A stretch of 64,000 bases of DNA, taken from Pedobacter jejuensis (lineage in GTDB: Bacteria > Bacteroidota > Bacteroidia > Sphingobacteriales > Sphingobacteriaceae). The position numbers and the translations under genes are program-made. Positions 1 to 8,713 of this stretch are shown piece by piece (position 1 is the first letter of the stretch; each line of letters opens with the position of its first letter). The notes below the pieces were generated by a model that was not told the origin of the DNA, did no database searches, and worked only from the letters and a program-made list of their open reading frames with translations. The DNA lies in contig NZ_RBEE01000008.1 of NCBI RefSeq assembly GCF_003725795.1, positions 102,545 through 166,544 on the forward strand, read 5' to 3'.

Positions 1-1294
1 GCAAATGCGAGGTCAAAACCAAACCATTCAATGAGCGTAAACGCGATAAAGCAACATACGCTTGTCCGGGGGCAAAAGCATCACCAATATCTATAATCGC
101 CTTATCGAAAGTTAAACCCTGGCTTTTATGAACAGTAATGGCCCAAGCCAACTTTATTGGATACTGAACAAAAGAACCAGCAACAGTTTCTGAAATCTCA
201 TTTGTAGCTTCGTTCAGTTTATATTTTACGTTCTCCCAGGTGTATGGGGAAACATCAATTACCACCTTATCTTCAGGCAATTCAATTTCAATAATATCCT
301 TTTCGATGTGATGAACAACGCCAATTTTACCATTGTAATAGCGCTTTTCGGCAGACATATCATTTTTAATAAACATGATTTGAGCACCAACTTTAAGCTC
401 TAAACTTTTATCGTTCGGATAAGCATATTCGTTAAATTCGCCGGTAACTTTCGCCTCAAAAAAGTATGATTTGGTTTTCAGTTGTGTTAAACGTTCCCGG
501 TTTATCGTGTCAGCTTTATTATTGTGGGTAGTTAACGTGATGTAATTTTCGTCTTCCGATGGCTTAAAGTCTTGCTTAAAATGCTGCCTTAGTAAAGCAG
601 TATCTTCGGCGGTAATCCGATTATTTCTGAGGTTATTTAATAGGTTGATAAAAACCGAATCACTCTGACGGTAAATTTTATCCAATTCGATGTAAATCGG
701 AGGATTACTTTGCAATGCTAATGCATCAAAAAAGTAAATGCTTTTGTAAAAAACCGACATTACCCGCCACTCATCGTTTTTTACAACGGGTGGTAATTGG
801 TGCAAATCGCCTATAAAAAGAAGCTGGACACCGCCAAAAGGCACATTTCTATTCCTCCGAACATAGCGTAAAACAAAATCAATCGCATCAAGCATGTCGG
901 CTCGAAGCATACTCACTTCATCAATAACCAGTAGTTCCAACTCCTGAATCATACGCCGCTTATTGGTTTGCATATTTAAATGCTTAACAATTGAGCGTGG
1001 GGTATTGAAGTTAAAAGTGATGTTTTGGTTGATGATATTTGCTGCAGCATCAGGAAAAAACGACCCAAATGGCAGCTGAAAAAGTGAATGAATGGTAACA
1101 CCTGCGGCATTAATAGCAGCAATACCAGTTGGCGCACAAATTACTGCCTTTTTATGGGTTAGCTTAATCAGTTTCCGCAAAAAAGTAGTTTTACCTGTTC
1201 CGGCTTTTCCCGTTAAGAAAACATGTTTGGAGGTATAATTCACAAATTTAGTCGCAATTTCTGCGGCCATAGAAGTTTCTTCTAATTCTGGCAT
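1..1294 (-). CDS. PIF1-like superfamily 1 DNA helicase, 5' part (C-terminus beyond window)
   Basis: About 431 codons are visible and the frame is still open at the window edge. The predicted N-terminus is MPELEETSMAAEIATKF, followed by Walker A GKAGTGKTTFLRKL (about residues 26-39) and the helicase region APTGIAAINAAGVTIHSLF. Further on are GDLHQLPPV, then the late SF1 motifs AITVHKSQGLTFDKAIID and GQAYVALSRLRSLNGLVL. This order is that of PIF1/RecD2-type 5'-3' helicases, ATP-driven enzymes that unwind DNA or resolve structured DNA. The frame stays open upstream of the ATG, but no better start codon is seen. It is divergent from prfC. Many Bacteroidota relatives carry an extra C-terminal domain, which cannot be judged here. 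Confidence 0.9.
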   Translation of the reverse strand, partial: MPELEETSMAAEIATKFVNYTSKHVFLTGKAGTGKTTFLRKLIKLTHKKAVICAPTGIAAINAAGVTIHSLFQLPFGSFFPDAAANIINQNITFNFNTPRSIVKHLNMQTNKRRMIQELELLVIDEVSMLRADMLDAIDFVLRYVRRNRNVPFGGVQLLFIGDLHQLPPVVKNDEWRVMSVFYKSIYFFDALALQSNPPIYIELDKIYRQSDSVFINLLNNLRNNRITAEDTALLRQHFKQDFKPSEDENYITLTTHNNKADTINRERLTQLKTKSYFFEAKVTGEFNEYAYPNDKSLELKVGAQIMFIKNDMSAEKRYYNGKIGVVHHIEKDIIEIELPEDKVVIDVSPYTWENVKYKLNEATNEISETVAGSFVQYPIKLAWAITVHKSQGLTFDKAIIDIGDAFAPGQAYVALSRLRSLNGLVLTSHL

Positions 1295-1355
1295 TGGCAA
1301 TAAGATTTTTGGTTGCTTTATTTTGAAGGGATATTTAAAGCTAACAATTTTAGCA

Positions 1356-1363
1356 CAAAAATA
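1356..1363 (-). promoter_or_regulatory. Candidate -7 box for the helicase gene
   Basis: Read on the minus strand this is TATTTTTG, a full match to the Bacteroidota TAnnTTTG -7 consensus. It lies about 60 bases before the chosen ATG. No convincing -33 element was identified. Confidence 0.4.
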
Positions 1364-1544
1364 AGTATGATTTGTAAGATTATCGTTTATATGAAGGTTT
1401 TTCGCATCGTTAACTATTAAAATGCGATTCTGATTTCTTGGAAATGAGCGTTCCGTATTTCTTTGGAAAAGCAGTCCTGCCATTCGCTTTATACCGATGA
1501 AACCTGTAAAACAAGCAAGCATACCGTAGATTAATAAAAATATG

Positions 1545-1566
1545 GCCCAGGGTTTAAACCCTGGGC
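1545..1566. repeat. Perfect 22-bp palindrome in the helicase-prfC gap
   Basis: The two arms GCCCAGGGTTT and AAACCCTGGGC are exact reverse complements with no loop. Sequences built on CCCAGGGTTTAAACCCTGGG are, from general knowledge, a common interspersed palindrome in Bacteroidota genomes. It sits between two divergent genes, so it is not placed as a terminator for either. Confidence 0.7.
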
Positions 1567-1907
1567 TATTTGGCAACATCGAAACTTCGAGCATGAAAAA
1601 TTTACAGACTATAGGTTTTAAAAACAATCCAAAGAATTACTGAAGAAGTTATCCAAACCCGACAGAAATGGAAATCCTTTTTATTGCAGAAACCTGAGTT
1701 ATACTTGCAAATCAGCCGATAGAACAAATGCTTTCAACCATAAAATGACAGGAGTTTAAAAAAGATTGGAATGTATGGCGGGATTGAAGCAACCCAAGAA
1801 TCACTAGAACTGCTTTTCTTAAAATTATCTCTAAAAATCTTTTATGAACAGAATTATGGTCTCATAGTATTCTCGATTAACCAGTTCAAACAGTTGAGCA
1901 AATTTGC
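1567..1907. other. Intergenic stretch with no recognised gene
   Basis: I read both strands of this part of the 710-base gap and found no convincing coding sequence, RNA gene or inverted repeat. It could hold decayed sequence or regulatory DNA for prfC. Confidence 0.5.
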
Positions 1908-1915
1908 TATCTTTG
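1908..1915 (+). promoter_or_regulatory. Candidate -7 box for prfC
   Basis: TATCTTTG matches TAnnTTTG exactly and lies 89 bases before the prfC ATG, implying a leader of roughly 80-85 nt. No clear -33 TTG at the usual 19-21 base spacing was seen. Confidence 0.5.
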
Positions 1916-2004
1916 CAGCCAGATGAAACAACACTATTCAAATCTTATCGCAGTTAAATTCCTTTAACCAGGTTTCATCGCCACTTTTTACCCAAAATTT
2001 TATT

Positions 2005-3585
2005 ATGCTTAACCCTGAAATAGAAAAACGTAAAACCTTTGCCATTATAAGTCACCCCGATGCAGGCAAAACCACATTAACAGAAAAATTTCTGCTTTTT
2101 GGTGGTGCAATTAACACTGCCGGAGCGGTAAAAAGGAATAAAGCGAACCAAAGCAATACTTCCGATTTTATGGAAATTGAGAAACAACGTGGTATCTCGG
2201 TAGCAACTTCGGTAATGGGTTTTGAGTATAGCGGCAAGCGGATTAATATTCTGGATACGCCTGGCCACAAGGATTTTGCGGAAGATACGTACCGGACTTT
2301 ATCGGCTGTGGACAGCGTAATTTTGGTGGTAGATTGTGTGAAGGGTGTAGAGGAACAGACCGAAAAACTGATGTCGGTTTGCCGAATGAGGAATACGCCT
2401 GTAATCATTTTCGTTAATAAAATGGACCGTGAGGGTAAAGAAGCTTACGATTTATTGGATGAAATTGAGGAAAAACTGAACATCAGTTTGTGCCCGCTTT
2501 CTTGGCCAATTGGGCAAGGACATACCTTTAAAGGCGTTTATAGCATTTACAATAAACACTTAAATTTATTCAATTCGGATAAAACTAAAGTGACGGATTC
2601 GGTTGTGGCAGCTAACGATTTAAACGACCCATCATTATTAAATTATTTGAAGGAAAACGAAATAAACACTCTGAAAGATGATGTGGAATTGGTAGATGGG
2701 ATTTACGGAAAAATTGAGAAAGATTTATATACCGAAGGTTTAGTAGCACCCGTATTTTTTGGCAGTGCGATTAACAATTTCGGGATTAAAGAGCTTTTAG
2801 ATACGTTTATTGATATTGCTCCTAGTCCGCGACACAGAGAGGCTGAAGAGCGTGATGTGCTGGTGGAAGAGAAAAATTTTAGTGGTTTTGTATTTAAAAT
2901 TCACGCCAATTTAGACCCAAAACACCGCGATAGAATTGCTTTCTTGCGTATTTGTTCGGGCAAATTTGAGCGAAACAAATTTTATTACCACACCCGCCAG
3001 GATAAGAAACTAAAATTTTCGAACCCGATGGATTTTATGGCGAACGAAAAAAGTATTGTGGAAGAGGCTTGGCCAGGTGATGTGGTTGGCTTGTATGATA
3101 GTGGCAATTTTAAAATTGGTGATACCTTAACCGAAGGTGAAAAGTTGCAGTTTAAGGGAATTCCGAGTTTCTCTCCGTCTATTTTTAAAGAGGTTGAAAA
3201 CATGGACCCAATGCGCACCAAGCAGTTGGAAAAAGGCATTGAACAATTAACCGATGAAGGTGTTGCGCAATTATTTGTCATGCAGCCAGGAAACAGAAAA
3301 GTAATTGGTGCCGTTGGAGAACTTCAGTTCGAGGTAATTAACTTCCGTTTAGAGCATGAGTATGGTGCAAAATGTCGCTTCCGTACATTGAGTTATACAC
3401 GTTCGAGCTGGGTAACATCAAGTGATAGAAAGAAGTTAGATGAGTTTGTTAAACGTAAACAACAACACATCGGTTTCGATAAAGAAGCAAATCCTGTTTA
3501 TTTATCGGATAGTGATTATATGATAAATTTAACGAAACAGGATTATCCTGATATTGATTTCCATAAAACTAGCGAGTTTAAATAA
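2005..3585 (+). CDS. prfC: Peptide chain release factor 3 (RF3)
   Basis: This is a translational GTPase that recycles RF1/RF2 from the ribosome after peptide release. The 526-residue length is normal for RF3. The G1 loop SHPDAGKTT is at residues 16-24, the switch I region [10 protein letters not shown] starts at residue 62, DTPGH is at 84-88 and NKMD at 138-141, so the GTPase domain is intact. The C-terminal part has the RF3-type [19 protein letters not shown] segment, which separates it from EF-G. It is monocistronic, with its own candidate promoter upstream and a strong hairpin downstream. Confidence 0.97.
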   Translation: MLNPEIEKRKTFAIISHPDAGKTTLTEKFLLFGGAINTAGAVKRNKANQSNTSDFMEIEKQRGISVATSVMGFEYSGKRINILDTPGHKDFAEDTYRTLSAVDSVILVVDCVKGVEEQTEKLMSVCRMRNTPVIIFVNKMDREGKEAYDLLDEIEEKLNISLCPLSWPIGQGHTFKGVYSIYNKHLNLFNSDKTKVTDSVVAANDLNDPSLLNYLKENEINTLKDDVELVDGIYGKIEKDLYTEGLVAPVFFGSAINNFGIKELLDTFIDIAPSPRHREAEERDVLVEEKNFSGFVFKIHANLDPKHRDRIAFLRICSGKFERNKFYYHTRQDKKLKFSNPMDFMANEKSIVEEAWPGDVVGLYDSGNFKIGDTLTEGEKLQFKGIPSFSPSIFKEVENMDPMRTKQLEKGIEQLTDEGVAQLFVMQPGNRKVIGAVGELQFEVINFRLEHEYGAKCRFRTLSYTRSSWVTSSDRKKLDEFVKRKQQHIGFDKEANPVYLSDSDYMINLTKQDYPDIDFHKTSEFK

Positions 3586-3616
3586 CCTAAACCACTAAAG
3601 GGGCTTTACAAGCAAA

Positions 3617-3652
3617 AAAGTCCTATCATCTTTTCAAACTTGATAGGACTTT
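3617..3652. terminator. Bidirectional terminator between prfC and the toxin gene
   Basis: The arms AAAGTCCTATCA and TGATAGGACTTT are perfect complements around a 12-base loop, with an A-rich run on one side and a T-rich stretch on the other. It lies between convergent genes, so it can serve both strands. Confidence 0.75.
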
Positions 3653-3676
3653 CTGTATTTATTTAATGGAAAGCAT

Positions 3677-3988
3677 TTAAAATATAATTTCCAATTTCTT
3701 AATAAAGTAGTGGTTCTTGTCTGTTATCCCAAAAGAAAAGAACTCTATCCTATCAGATTTAACTTCATAAAATACTGATGAAAGCTTTTTTATTACTGCT
3801 TGTCTGATGTTTGGATTGAACTCGGTTTCCTTATAGATTAATGGTGAGTTGCTAATTAATTCAAGAGTTTTAATTGTATTTTTTTTAAAATCTTTTAAAG
3901 CTTTATCTCCAAGCCTATCCTTAATTTGAACACAAATTGATTCAAAAGTTTGGAATGCTGTATTTGATATTACTATTGGTAAGCTCAT
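3677..3988 (-). CDS. RelE/ParE-like toxin of a toxin-antitoxin pair
   Basis: The 103-residue protein begins MSLPIVISNTAFQTFESI and continues with a helical region and the C-terminal strand pattern NPNIRQAVIKKLSSVFYEV, SDRIEFFSFGITDKNHYF. This is the usual ParE/RelE-superfamily fold order: N-terminal strand, two helices, then strands carrying basic residues. The target (ribosome-bound mRNA for RelE-type, gyrase for ParE-type) cannot be told from sequence. I chose the ATG at 3988 because it overlaps the TGA of the upstream antitoxin frame (TGATG), a classic coupled arrangement; a TTG one codon upstream is less likely. The toxin frame is intact although the antitoxin frame is broken. Confidence 0.72.
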   Translation of the reverse strand: MSLPIVISNTAFQTFESICVQIKDRLGDKALKDFKKNTIKTLELISNSPLIYKETEFNPNIRQAVIKKLSSVFYEVKSDRIEFFSFGITDKNHYFIKKLEIIF

Positions 3989-4193
3989 CAAATAATGACA
4001 ATTTTTTCTTTGAATTCGTCAAATGATAAACTTTTACCAGATTTGATATCTTCCTGCCCCTTTTTAATTCCGGCTATGACATGAGCAGGAAGGGCTTCAT
4101 CACTATTAATTTCGTAAGGGACTTCCAAAGCTTTTAAAAAGCTTTCAAGGCTTTTTCTTGAATTTTATTTGGATGGACTAGATAAGTTTCCAT
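3988..4193 (-). pseudogene. Antitoxin gene of the ParE-like toxin, -1 frameshift near codon 19
   Basis: From the ATG at 4193 the frame reads METYLVHPNKIQEKALKAF and then hits TAA. In the -1 frame the sequence continues as LKALEVPYEINSDEALPAHV and on through IAGIKKGQEDIKSGKSLSFDEF to KIVII, then a TGA that overlaps the toxin start. Joined, this is a typical Bacteroidota antitoxin of about 68 residues. The break lies in the tract GCTTTTTAAAAGC (about 4131-4141), where one extra T would restore the frame. This may be a true mutation, a homopolymer sequencing error, or a slippage site, because the P-site UUU codon could re-pair with UUU in the -1 frame just before the stop. Confidence 0.7.
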
Positions 4194-4317
4194 ATTGACT
4201 TTGATTTTAAACTAATATACAAATTTAAAAATTATCCTTTTATGATGCTTGCACACATTAACGAATTAAGAAAATATAAATTTAAAAATCTATATTCTCA
4301 GAGCTTTAAGGTATTCA

Positions 4318-4349
4318 ATCCTTACAGGTTTTTAAAAACCCGTAAGGAT
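4318..4349 (-). terminator. Hairpin downstream of the aminotransferase
   Basis: The arms ATCCTTACAGGTTTTT and AAAAACCCGTAAGGAT pair along 16 positions with one wobble or mismatch. It lies just after the 3' end of the last gene of the arginine run, so it probably ends that transcript. A similar hairpin (AGGTTTTAAAAACCT core) recurs at 36187-36220, so this may be a member of a repeat family. Confidence 0.55.
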
Positions 4350-4360
4350 ATTTAAATATT

Positions 4361-5614
4361 TTATTTCAACTTACTAAGTGCAGCTTTAATTCTCGGCAAC
4401 ATGTCTTTAATATCTTGCAAAGTACATGCGCCAACAGATGCCCTAAACCATGGCATACTGTGTTCATTACCAAAAGCAGAAAAAGGAACCAATGCTGCTC
4501 CAGCCTCCTTAATTAAGTAGAAGTTTACATCAGCACTATCTTTTAAAAGCTGACCATCTGGCGTAGTTTTTCCGATATAGTCAATTTTAATTGTTAAATA
4601 AATGGCACCCATCGGTTCAACTGCATCAACATTAAAGCCTTCATTTTTTAATTCATTAAAGCCATTGTAAAGTGCATTTAAGCTATCTTGAATTTGGCTC
4701 TTAAAGTTGGTTAAGAACGTATCAACCTGTGTTTTGTCATTGAAATAATTCGACATGGCAACTTGCTCAGCTTTTGGCGCCCAAGCACCCATGTGTCCAA
4801 CCAAAGCTTTCATTCTGTTTACAATATCTTCTGGACCAAAACCCCAACCCACACGTACACCAGTTGCTGCCAAACACTTCGAACTGCCATCAACAAAAAC
4901 AGTAAACTCACGCATTGCAGGACGTAAAGAAACGGGATTTACATGTTCTTTACCAAAAGTAAGCAATGAGTAAATCTGATCGTACATTAAATACAATGGC
5001 TTTTCATCCGCTCCACGATATGCGTTTTCTTCCAAAACAACGTCGCAAATTTCTGCAAGAGAATCTGCGTCGAACATGGTTCCTGTTGGATTTAATGGTG
5101 AACACAAAGCCAACAAAGTTGCACCTTTTAAATGTGGCTTCAATTGTGCAGCGGTTGGCATAAAATTATGCTCTGCATCAGTTTCTACCGCAATTGCTTT
5201 TGCCGAAGTTAAGTGACAATAATGGTTGTTATTCCAAGATGGTGCCGGAAAAACTACGGTATCGCCTGGGTCTATTAGTGCCAGATAAGTTGCGTAAATT
5301 AACGGACGAGAACCGCCTGAAACTAAAATGCTGTTGGTATTATATTCCAAACCAAACCTTTCTTTTAATAATTCTGAAACGGTTTCTCTTAATTGCAAAA
5401 CGCCATCTGCAGGTGGATAATTGGTTTGATTGGCATGGTATGCATCTACAATTCCAGCTTTTAATTCGGTTGGTATTGGGTAGATGTTTGAATCGAAATC
5501 ACCTATGGTTAAGTTAGCGATTGATGCGCCTTTGCGTTTCATCTCATTAACTTCGTTACCAATTTTTATAATTTCTGAACCAACTAAAGCGCTGGCTAAT
5601 ATTGAAACTTTCAT
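4361..5614 (-). CDS. Class I/II aminotransferase, aspartate-aminotransferase type
   Basis: This is a 417-residue pyridoxal-phosphate enzyme of fold type I. Visible landmarks are the substrate segment LTIGDFDSNIYPIP near residue 35, the PLNPTGT loop near 170-177, the MYDQIYS strand, and the PLP-lysine segment VDGSSKCLAATGVRVGWG near residue 242, with a C-terminal Arg in WFRASVG. It belongs to the aspartate/aromatic/alanine aminotransferase group; the exact substrate is not clear. It is the last gene of the arginine run, 16 bases after the Fic gene, and could supply aspartate for the ArgG step, though that is inference from context. Confidence 0.9.
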   Translation of the reverse strand: MKVSILASALVGSEIIKIGNEVNEMKRKGASIANLTIGDFDSNIYPIPTELKAGIVDAYHANQTNYPPADGVLQLRETVSELLKERFGLEYNTNSILVSGGSRPLIYATYLALIDPGDTVVFPAPSWNNNHYCHLTSAKAIAVETDAEHNFMPTAAQLKPHLKGATLLALCSPLNPTGTMFDADSLAEICDVVLEENAYRGADEKPLYLMYDQIYSLLTFGKEHVNPVSLRPAMREFTVFVDGSSKCLAATGVRVGWGFGPEDIVNRMKALVGHMGAWAPKAEQVAMSNYFNDKTQVDTFLTNFKSQIQDSLNALYNGFNELKNEGFNVDAVEPMGAIYLTIKIDYIGKTTPDGQLLKDSADVNFYLIKEAGAALVPFSAFGNEHSMPWFRASVGACTLQDIKDMLPRIKAALSKLK

Positions 5615-5630
5615 ATTTATATTCTTAATT

Positions 5631-6392
5631 CTACTTCAAGCTATTTGGTAACATCGTTAAAAATGGCAAACAGTTGTTGTAGTTTAGTTCGTAAAAATTT
5701 ATGCCTAAGTTAATATTTTGATAATACTCAGACTGATGTTCTTTATAATATTTTTCTGATGGAATTTTCCAAAAATTTAATCCGAGTTTATCTGCTAAAA
5801 ACCACTTTTCGAGTAATCTTGCCGCTCTGCCATTCCCATCTCTAAATGGATGAATATGAGCAAAACGCAGATGAATTAATGAGGCGAAATAAAATACTTC
5901 TTCAATAGTTATGGCTGAAGAAAGTAGTTGATTTATTTCCTCGAAGAACTCCTTCATAACTTCTGCAACAAATTCTGCCTCTACTGCTAAATAAACTAAT
6001 CCTGATTGACCAAAGACACCTACTTTATCGTTTCTATACTTACCTCTTAAACTTGCAATAACCAATTTTTTTGACAGAAGTTTGTGGCACTTTAAAAAAT
6101 TCTTCTCATTAAGATTGGTTTCTTGAGCCAATTTATAAGCTGAAATCAAATCTTCAATTTCCTGTATTTCTTTTGTAGGCTTAAATTTTTCTTTAGCAAA
6201 AGTCAAATTCATGTAGGAATTTAAATCAATAGTATTTCCCTCAATGTTTGAAGAATATACTGCGGATACTTGAGTTTGGTAGCCCAAATCTCCATTTTGT
6301 TCAATAAAATCAAATTGGCTGACCAGATTTTCTATATCCTTTCCAATTAAAGCTCGATATTGCTCAAAATATACTTTATCTGTTAGTACCAT
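5631..6392 (-). CDS. Fic family AMP-transferase with its own inhibitory helix
   Basis: The 253-residue protein carries a complete Fic motif HPFRDGNGRAAR at residues 181-192; this signature transfers AMP, or sometimes another group, from a nucleotide to a hydroxyl side chain. Near the N-terminus, SSNIEGN at residues 47-53 matches the [S/T]xxxE[G/N] inhibitory motif. That places it among self-inhibited class II Fic proteins rather than those needing a separate antitoxin. A 36-residue gene sits 14 bases upstream. It interrupts the arginine run between argH and the aminotransferase. The target is unknown. Confidence 0.9.
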   Translation of the reverse strand: MVLTDKVYFEQYRALIGKDIENLVSQFDFIEQNGDLGYQTQVSAVYSSNIEGNTIDLNSYMNLTFAKEKFKPTKEIQEIEDLISAYKLAQETNLNEKNFLKCHKLLSKKLVIASLRGKYRNDKVGVFGQSGLVYLAVEAEFVAEVMKEFFEEINQLLSSAITIEEVFYFASLIHLRFAHIHPFRDGNGRAARLLEKWFLADKLGLNFWKIPSEKYYKEHQSEYYQNINLGINFYELNYNNCLPFLTMLPNSLK

Positions 6393-6406
6393 TAGTCAGA
6401 ATGATT

Positions 6407-6517
6407 CTAAATATCTTTTAATGAAAGAGCCTTTCTATTACCTGCTTGCATTGCCTTTATCTCTTTTAAAGCTCGAATAATTTCTGCAACTATATTAGTC
6501 TTAATTTTTCTTCTCAT
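6407..6517 (-). CDS. 36-residue small protein preceding the Fic gene
   Basis: The frame reads MRRKIKTNIVAEI, then an amphipathic helix with IRALKEIKAMQAGNRKA and a stop. The ALKEIKAMQAG segment resembles short partner or antitoxin-like proteins found beside toxin genes in this phylum, but this is only a pattern match. It is transcribed with Fic (14-base gap) and follows argH by 34 bases. Because Fic carries its own inhibitory motif, this protein need not be its inhibitor. A start at 6517 is the only ATG that gives this frame. Confidence 0.5.
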   Translation of the reverse strand: MRRKIKTNIVAEIIRALKEIKAMQAGNRKALSLKDI

Positions 6518-6551
6518 CTCATTTAGGATTAAAGTATCTGGCAATATCAAT

Positions 6552-7883
6552 TTATTTAACCAAATCTTCTATTGCTTTATTCACTTTCTCAAAACCAAAT
6601 TGAGCCAAAATGTTTTCCATTGCTGCAGAAATTTGCTCGTTACAAAGGTTGCCGATGCTCCCCTCGTGTGTATGATGTATTTGGCCTGATGGTGCAAAAG
6701 TACCATTTTCAATTTGCTCGCCAACTATTTTATAAGCCTCTCTAAACGGAACGCCTTGTAAAGCCAAATCATTAACAACCTCAACACTAAATAAGTAATC
6801 GTACTTTTTATCTTTTAGTATATCATCTTTTATAGTGATGTTTTGGAACATAAAAGTCGCGATTTCAAGACATTCGTTTAATGAAGCAATTGCAGGAAAA
6901 AGGTTCTCTTTCAACAACTGCAAATCGCGGTGGTAACCAGATGGCAAATTGGTAATCATCATCGCAATTTCATTGGGCAATGCCTGAATTTTATTACAAC
7001 GCGAACGAATCAATTCAAAAACATCGGGATTTTTTTTGTGCGGCATAATGCTCGAACCGGTAGTTAATTCTGGTGGGAAACTGATAAAACTGAAATTCTG
7101 ATTAATGAATAAGCAAACATCCATTGCCATTTTGGCCAAAGTTGCTGCCACGGCACTCATCGCCTGAGCCAAAATTCTTTCTGTCTTTCCACGCCCCATC
7201 TGTGCATAAACCACATTATAATTTAAGCTTTCAAAGCCCAATAAATTTGTGGTTAAGGTTCTGTTTAAAGGGAAAGATGAACCATAACCCGCTGCAGAAC
7301 CCAATGGATTTTTGTTGGTAATCTTCCAAGCCGCAAGCATTAATTCCATATCATCGGCAAGGCTTTCGGCATAAGCACCAAACCACAAACCAAAAGATGA
7401 TGGCATTGCAATTTGCAAATGGGTATAACCTGGCATCAACTTATCTTTATGTGTATTGCTCAACTCAATCAATTGGTTAAACAATGTTGACGTTTGGTTC
7501 ACCATATCCTCGATGCACGCACGAAAAAATAGCTTTAAATCGACCAAAACCTGGTCGTTACGGGAACGCCCACTATGAATTTTTTTACCGGCTTCACCGA
7601 TGCGTTGAGTTAATAGCCATTCTACCTGAGAATGTACATCTTCAACGGTATCTTCGATAATGAAATTACCAGCCTCAATTTCTGCGTAAATATTTTTAAG
7701 TTCCTGCTGAACGGTTTTCAATTCATCAGCGGTAAGCAAGTTAATGGTTTCTAACATTTGAGTATGTGCTAAAGAACCCAAAACATCAAATTTTGCCATT
7801 TGTAAATCCAATTCGCGGTCTTTCCCAACGGTAAAAGTTTCTACAAATTTATTTACATCTATATTTTTTTGCCAGATTTTCAT
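6552..7883 (-). CDS. argH: Argininosuccinate lyase
   Basis: It catalyses the last step of arginine synthesis, splitting argininosuccinate to arginine and fumarate. The 443-residue sequence shows HSGRSRNDQ at 103-111, PGYTHLQ at 151-157 and the fumarase/aspartase-superfamily signature GSSIMPHKKNP at 276-286, which carries the mobile catalytic Ser loop. Length and motifs are complete. It lies downstream of the M20 deacylase and the DUF433/DUF5615 pair, and an inverted repeat occupies the 115-base gap upstream. Confidence 0.97.
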   Translation of the reverse strand: MKIWQKNIDVNKFVETFTVGKDRELDLQMAKFDVLGSLAHTQMLETINLLTADELKTVQQELKNIYAEIEAGNFIIEDTVEDVHSQVEWLLTQRIGEAGKKIHSGRSRNDQVLVDLKLFFRACIEDMVNQTSTLFNQLIELSNTHKDKLMPGYTHLQIAMPSSFGLWFGAYAESLADDMELMLAAWKITNKNPLGSAAGYGSSFPLNRTLTTNLLGFESLNYNVVYAQMGRGKTERILAQAMSAVAATLAKMAMDVCLFINQNFSFISFPPELTTGSSIMPHKKNPDVFELIRSRCNKIQALPNEIAMMITNLPSGYHRDLQLLKENLFPAIASLNECLEIATFMFQNITIKDDILKDKKYDYLFSVEVVNDLALQGVPFREAYKIVGEQIENGTFAPSGQIHHTHEGSIGNLCNEQISAAMENILAQFGFEKVNKAIEDLVK

Positions 7884-7892
7884 ATTCCTTCT

Positions 7893-7987
7893 TCGTCATT
7901 GCGAGGCACGAAGCAATCCTCTTTGGTTTTAAAAAAATTAATGCTAAACATTTGCAAAATAGATTGCTTCGTGCCTCGCAATGACGA
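7893..7987. repeat. 26-bp inverted repeat pair around a 43-base spacer
   Basis: The segment at 7893-7918 (TCGTCATTGCGAGGC...) is the exact reverse complement of 7962-7987. The core CGTCATTGCGAGGCACGAAG is, from general knowledge, a widely scattered intergenic repeat in Bacteroidota and some other bacteria. Here two copies face each other between argH and the DUF5615 gene inside the operon. In RNA they would form a very stable stem that could end or attenuate transcription before argH. Confidence 0.85.
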
Positions 7988-7998
7988 CTAACTAAGTA

Positions 7999-8331
7999 TT
8001 ATTGTATTTCCAAGCAAGAAAACTCATCTTGTTCAATAAAATCATTTATCAATTGTTTTTTCTTTATCAATACTTCTGCAATTCCAAATGTTGTATTGTT
8101 TCCGAAACGTAACCAGATTATTTTTGGTGGATGACCGTAAAGATTGGAGAACTCATAGAAATCCGCATCGAAAGTAACAATAACATAATCGTTCTTACCT
8201 GCAAAAGTCCATATTTCCTTATCAGATTTGTCCTCTAATCTCAATCGTCTTATTTGGTCGCAAGATGAGAAGCCAGCCTCAAGAATTTTGATGATTCTGT
8301 GTAAAATGTTTTGGTCAAATAGCAATTTCAC
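7999..8331 (-). CDS. DUF5615 PIN-like toxin
   Basis: The 110-residue protein starts at GTG (8331) and reads MKLLFDQNILHRIIKIL, the conserved beginning of DUF5615 PIN-like proteins. Acidic residues follow in DKSDKEIWTFA and in VTFDADFYEF, consistent with a metal-dependent PIN nuclease site. The family is the usual toxin partner of DUF433. Its GTG overlaps the TAG of the DUF433 gene by one base (TAGTG), so the two are translationally coupled. The predicted role is RNA cleavage when the antitoxin is lost; the substrate is unknown. Confidence 0.85.
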   Translation of the reverse strand: MKLLFDQNILHRIIKILEAGFSSCDQIRRLRLEDKSDKEIWTFAGKNDYVIVTFDADFYEFSNLYGHPPKIIWLRFGNNTTFGIAEVLIKKKQLINDFIEQDEFSCLEIQ

Positions 8332-8552
8332 TAGGCAACTCTTATTTTATGCTCCCTATCTGCTGAATAAGCAAGGCACGATAAGACGTCAACTTCAGTA
8401 ATTTCAGGGAAATCAACCAAAATTTCATTAATACTCATACCGTTGGCCAACCATCCCAAAACGTCGTAAACAGCTATCCTAGTACCCTTAATGCATGGCT
8501 TTCCAAATCGTTTGTTAGCATTAATTTCTATGAAATTAGAATAAGTTTTCAT
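8331..8552 (-). CDS. DUF433 antitoxin
   Basis: The 73-residue protein, beginning MKTYSNFIEINANKRFGKPC, has the DUF433 hallmark GKPCIKGTRIAVYDVLGWLANG and the helix-turn-helix-like segment EILVDFPEITEVDVLSCLAY. DUF433 proteins pair with DUF5615 toxins and probably bind DNA to autoregulate. I preferred the ATG at 8552 over an upstream alternative at 8597 because family members start here and a -7 box lies only four bases before it. The pair is inserted between the argE-like gene and argH. Confidence 0.85.
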   Translation of the reverse strand: MKTYSNFIEINANKRFGKPCIKGTRIAVYDVLGWLANGMSINEILVDFPEITEVDVLSCLAYSADREHKIRVA

Positions 8553-8556
8553 AACA

Positions 8557-8564
8557 CAAAGATA
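8557..8564 (-). promoter_or_regulatory. -7 box suggesting a leaderless DUF433 transcript
   Basis: The minus strand reads TATCTTTG, then TGTT, then the ATG. With the start of transcription expected a few bases after the box, the mRNA would begin at or next to the start codon. It gives the toxin-antitoxin pair, and perhaps argH, an internal promoter. Confidence 0.5.
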
Positions 8565-8713
8565 AACAATATTATAATGATTTGAATTTAGACGCAAAGG
8601 TCGCTAAGTTTTTCGCAAAGCACACAAAGCTATTTTATGGTAGTTTAACCATGTAAGATATATAATAACATATGAAATCAGCATCCAATCCCTCAAACTT
8701 ACAACCTCTACCT

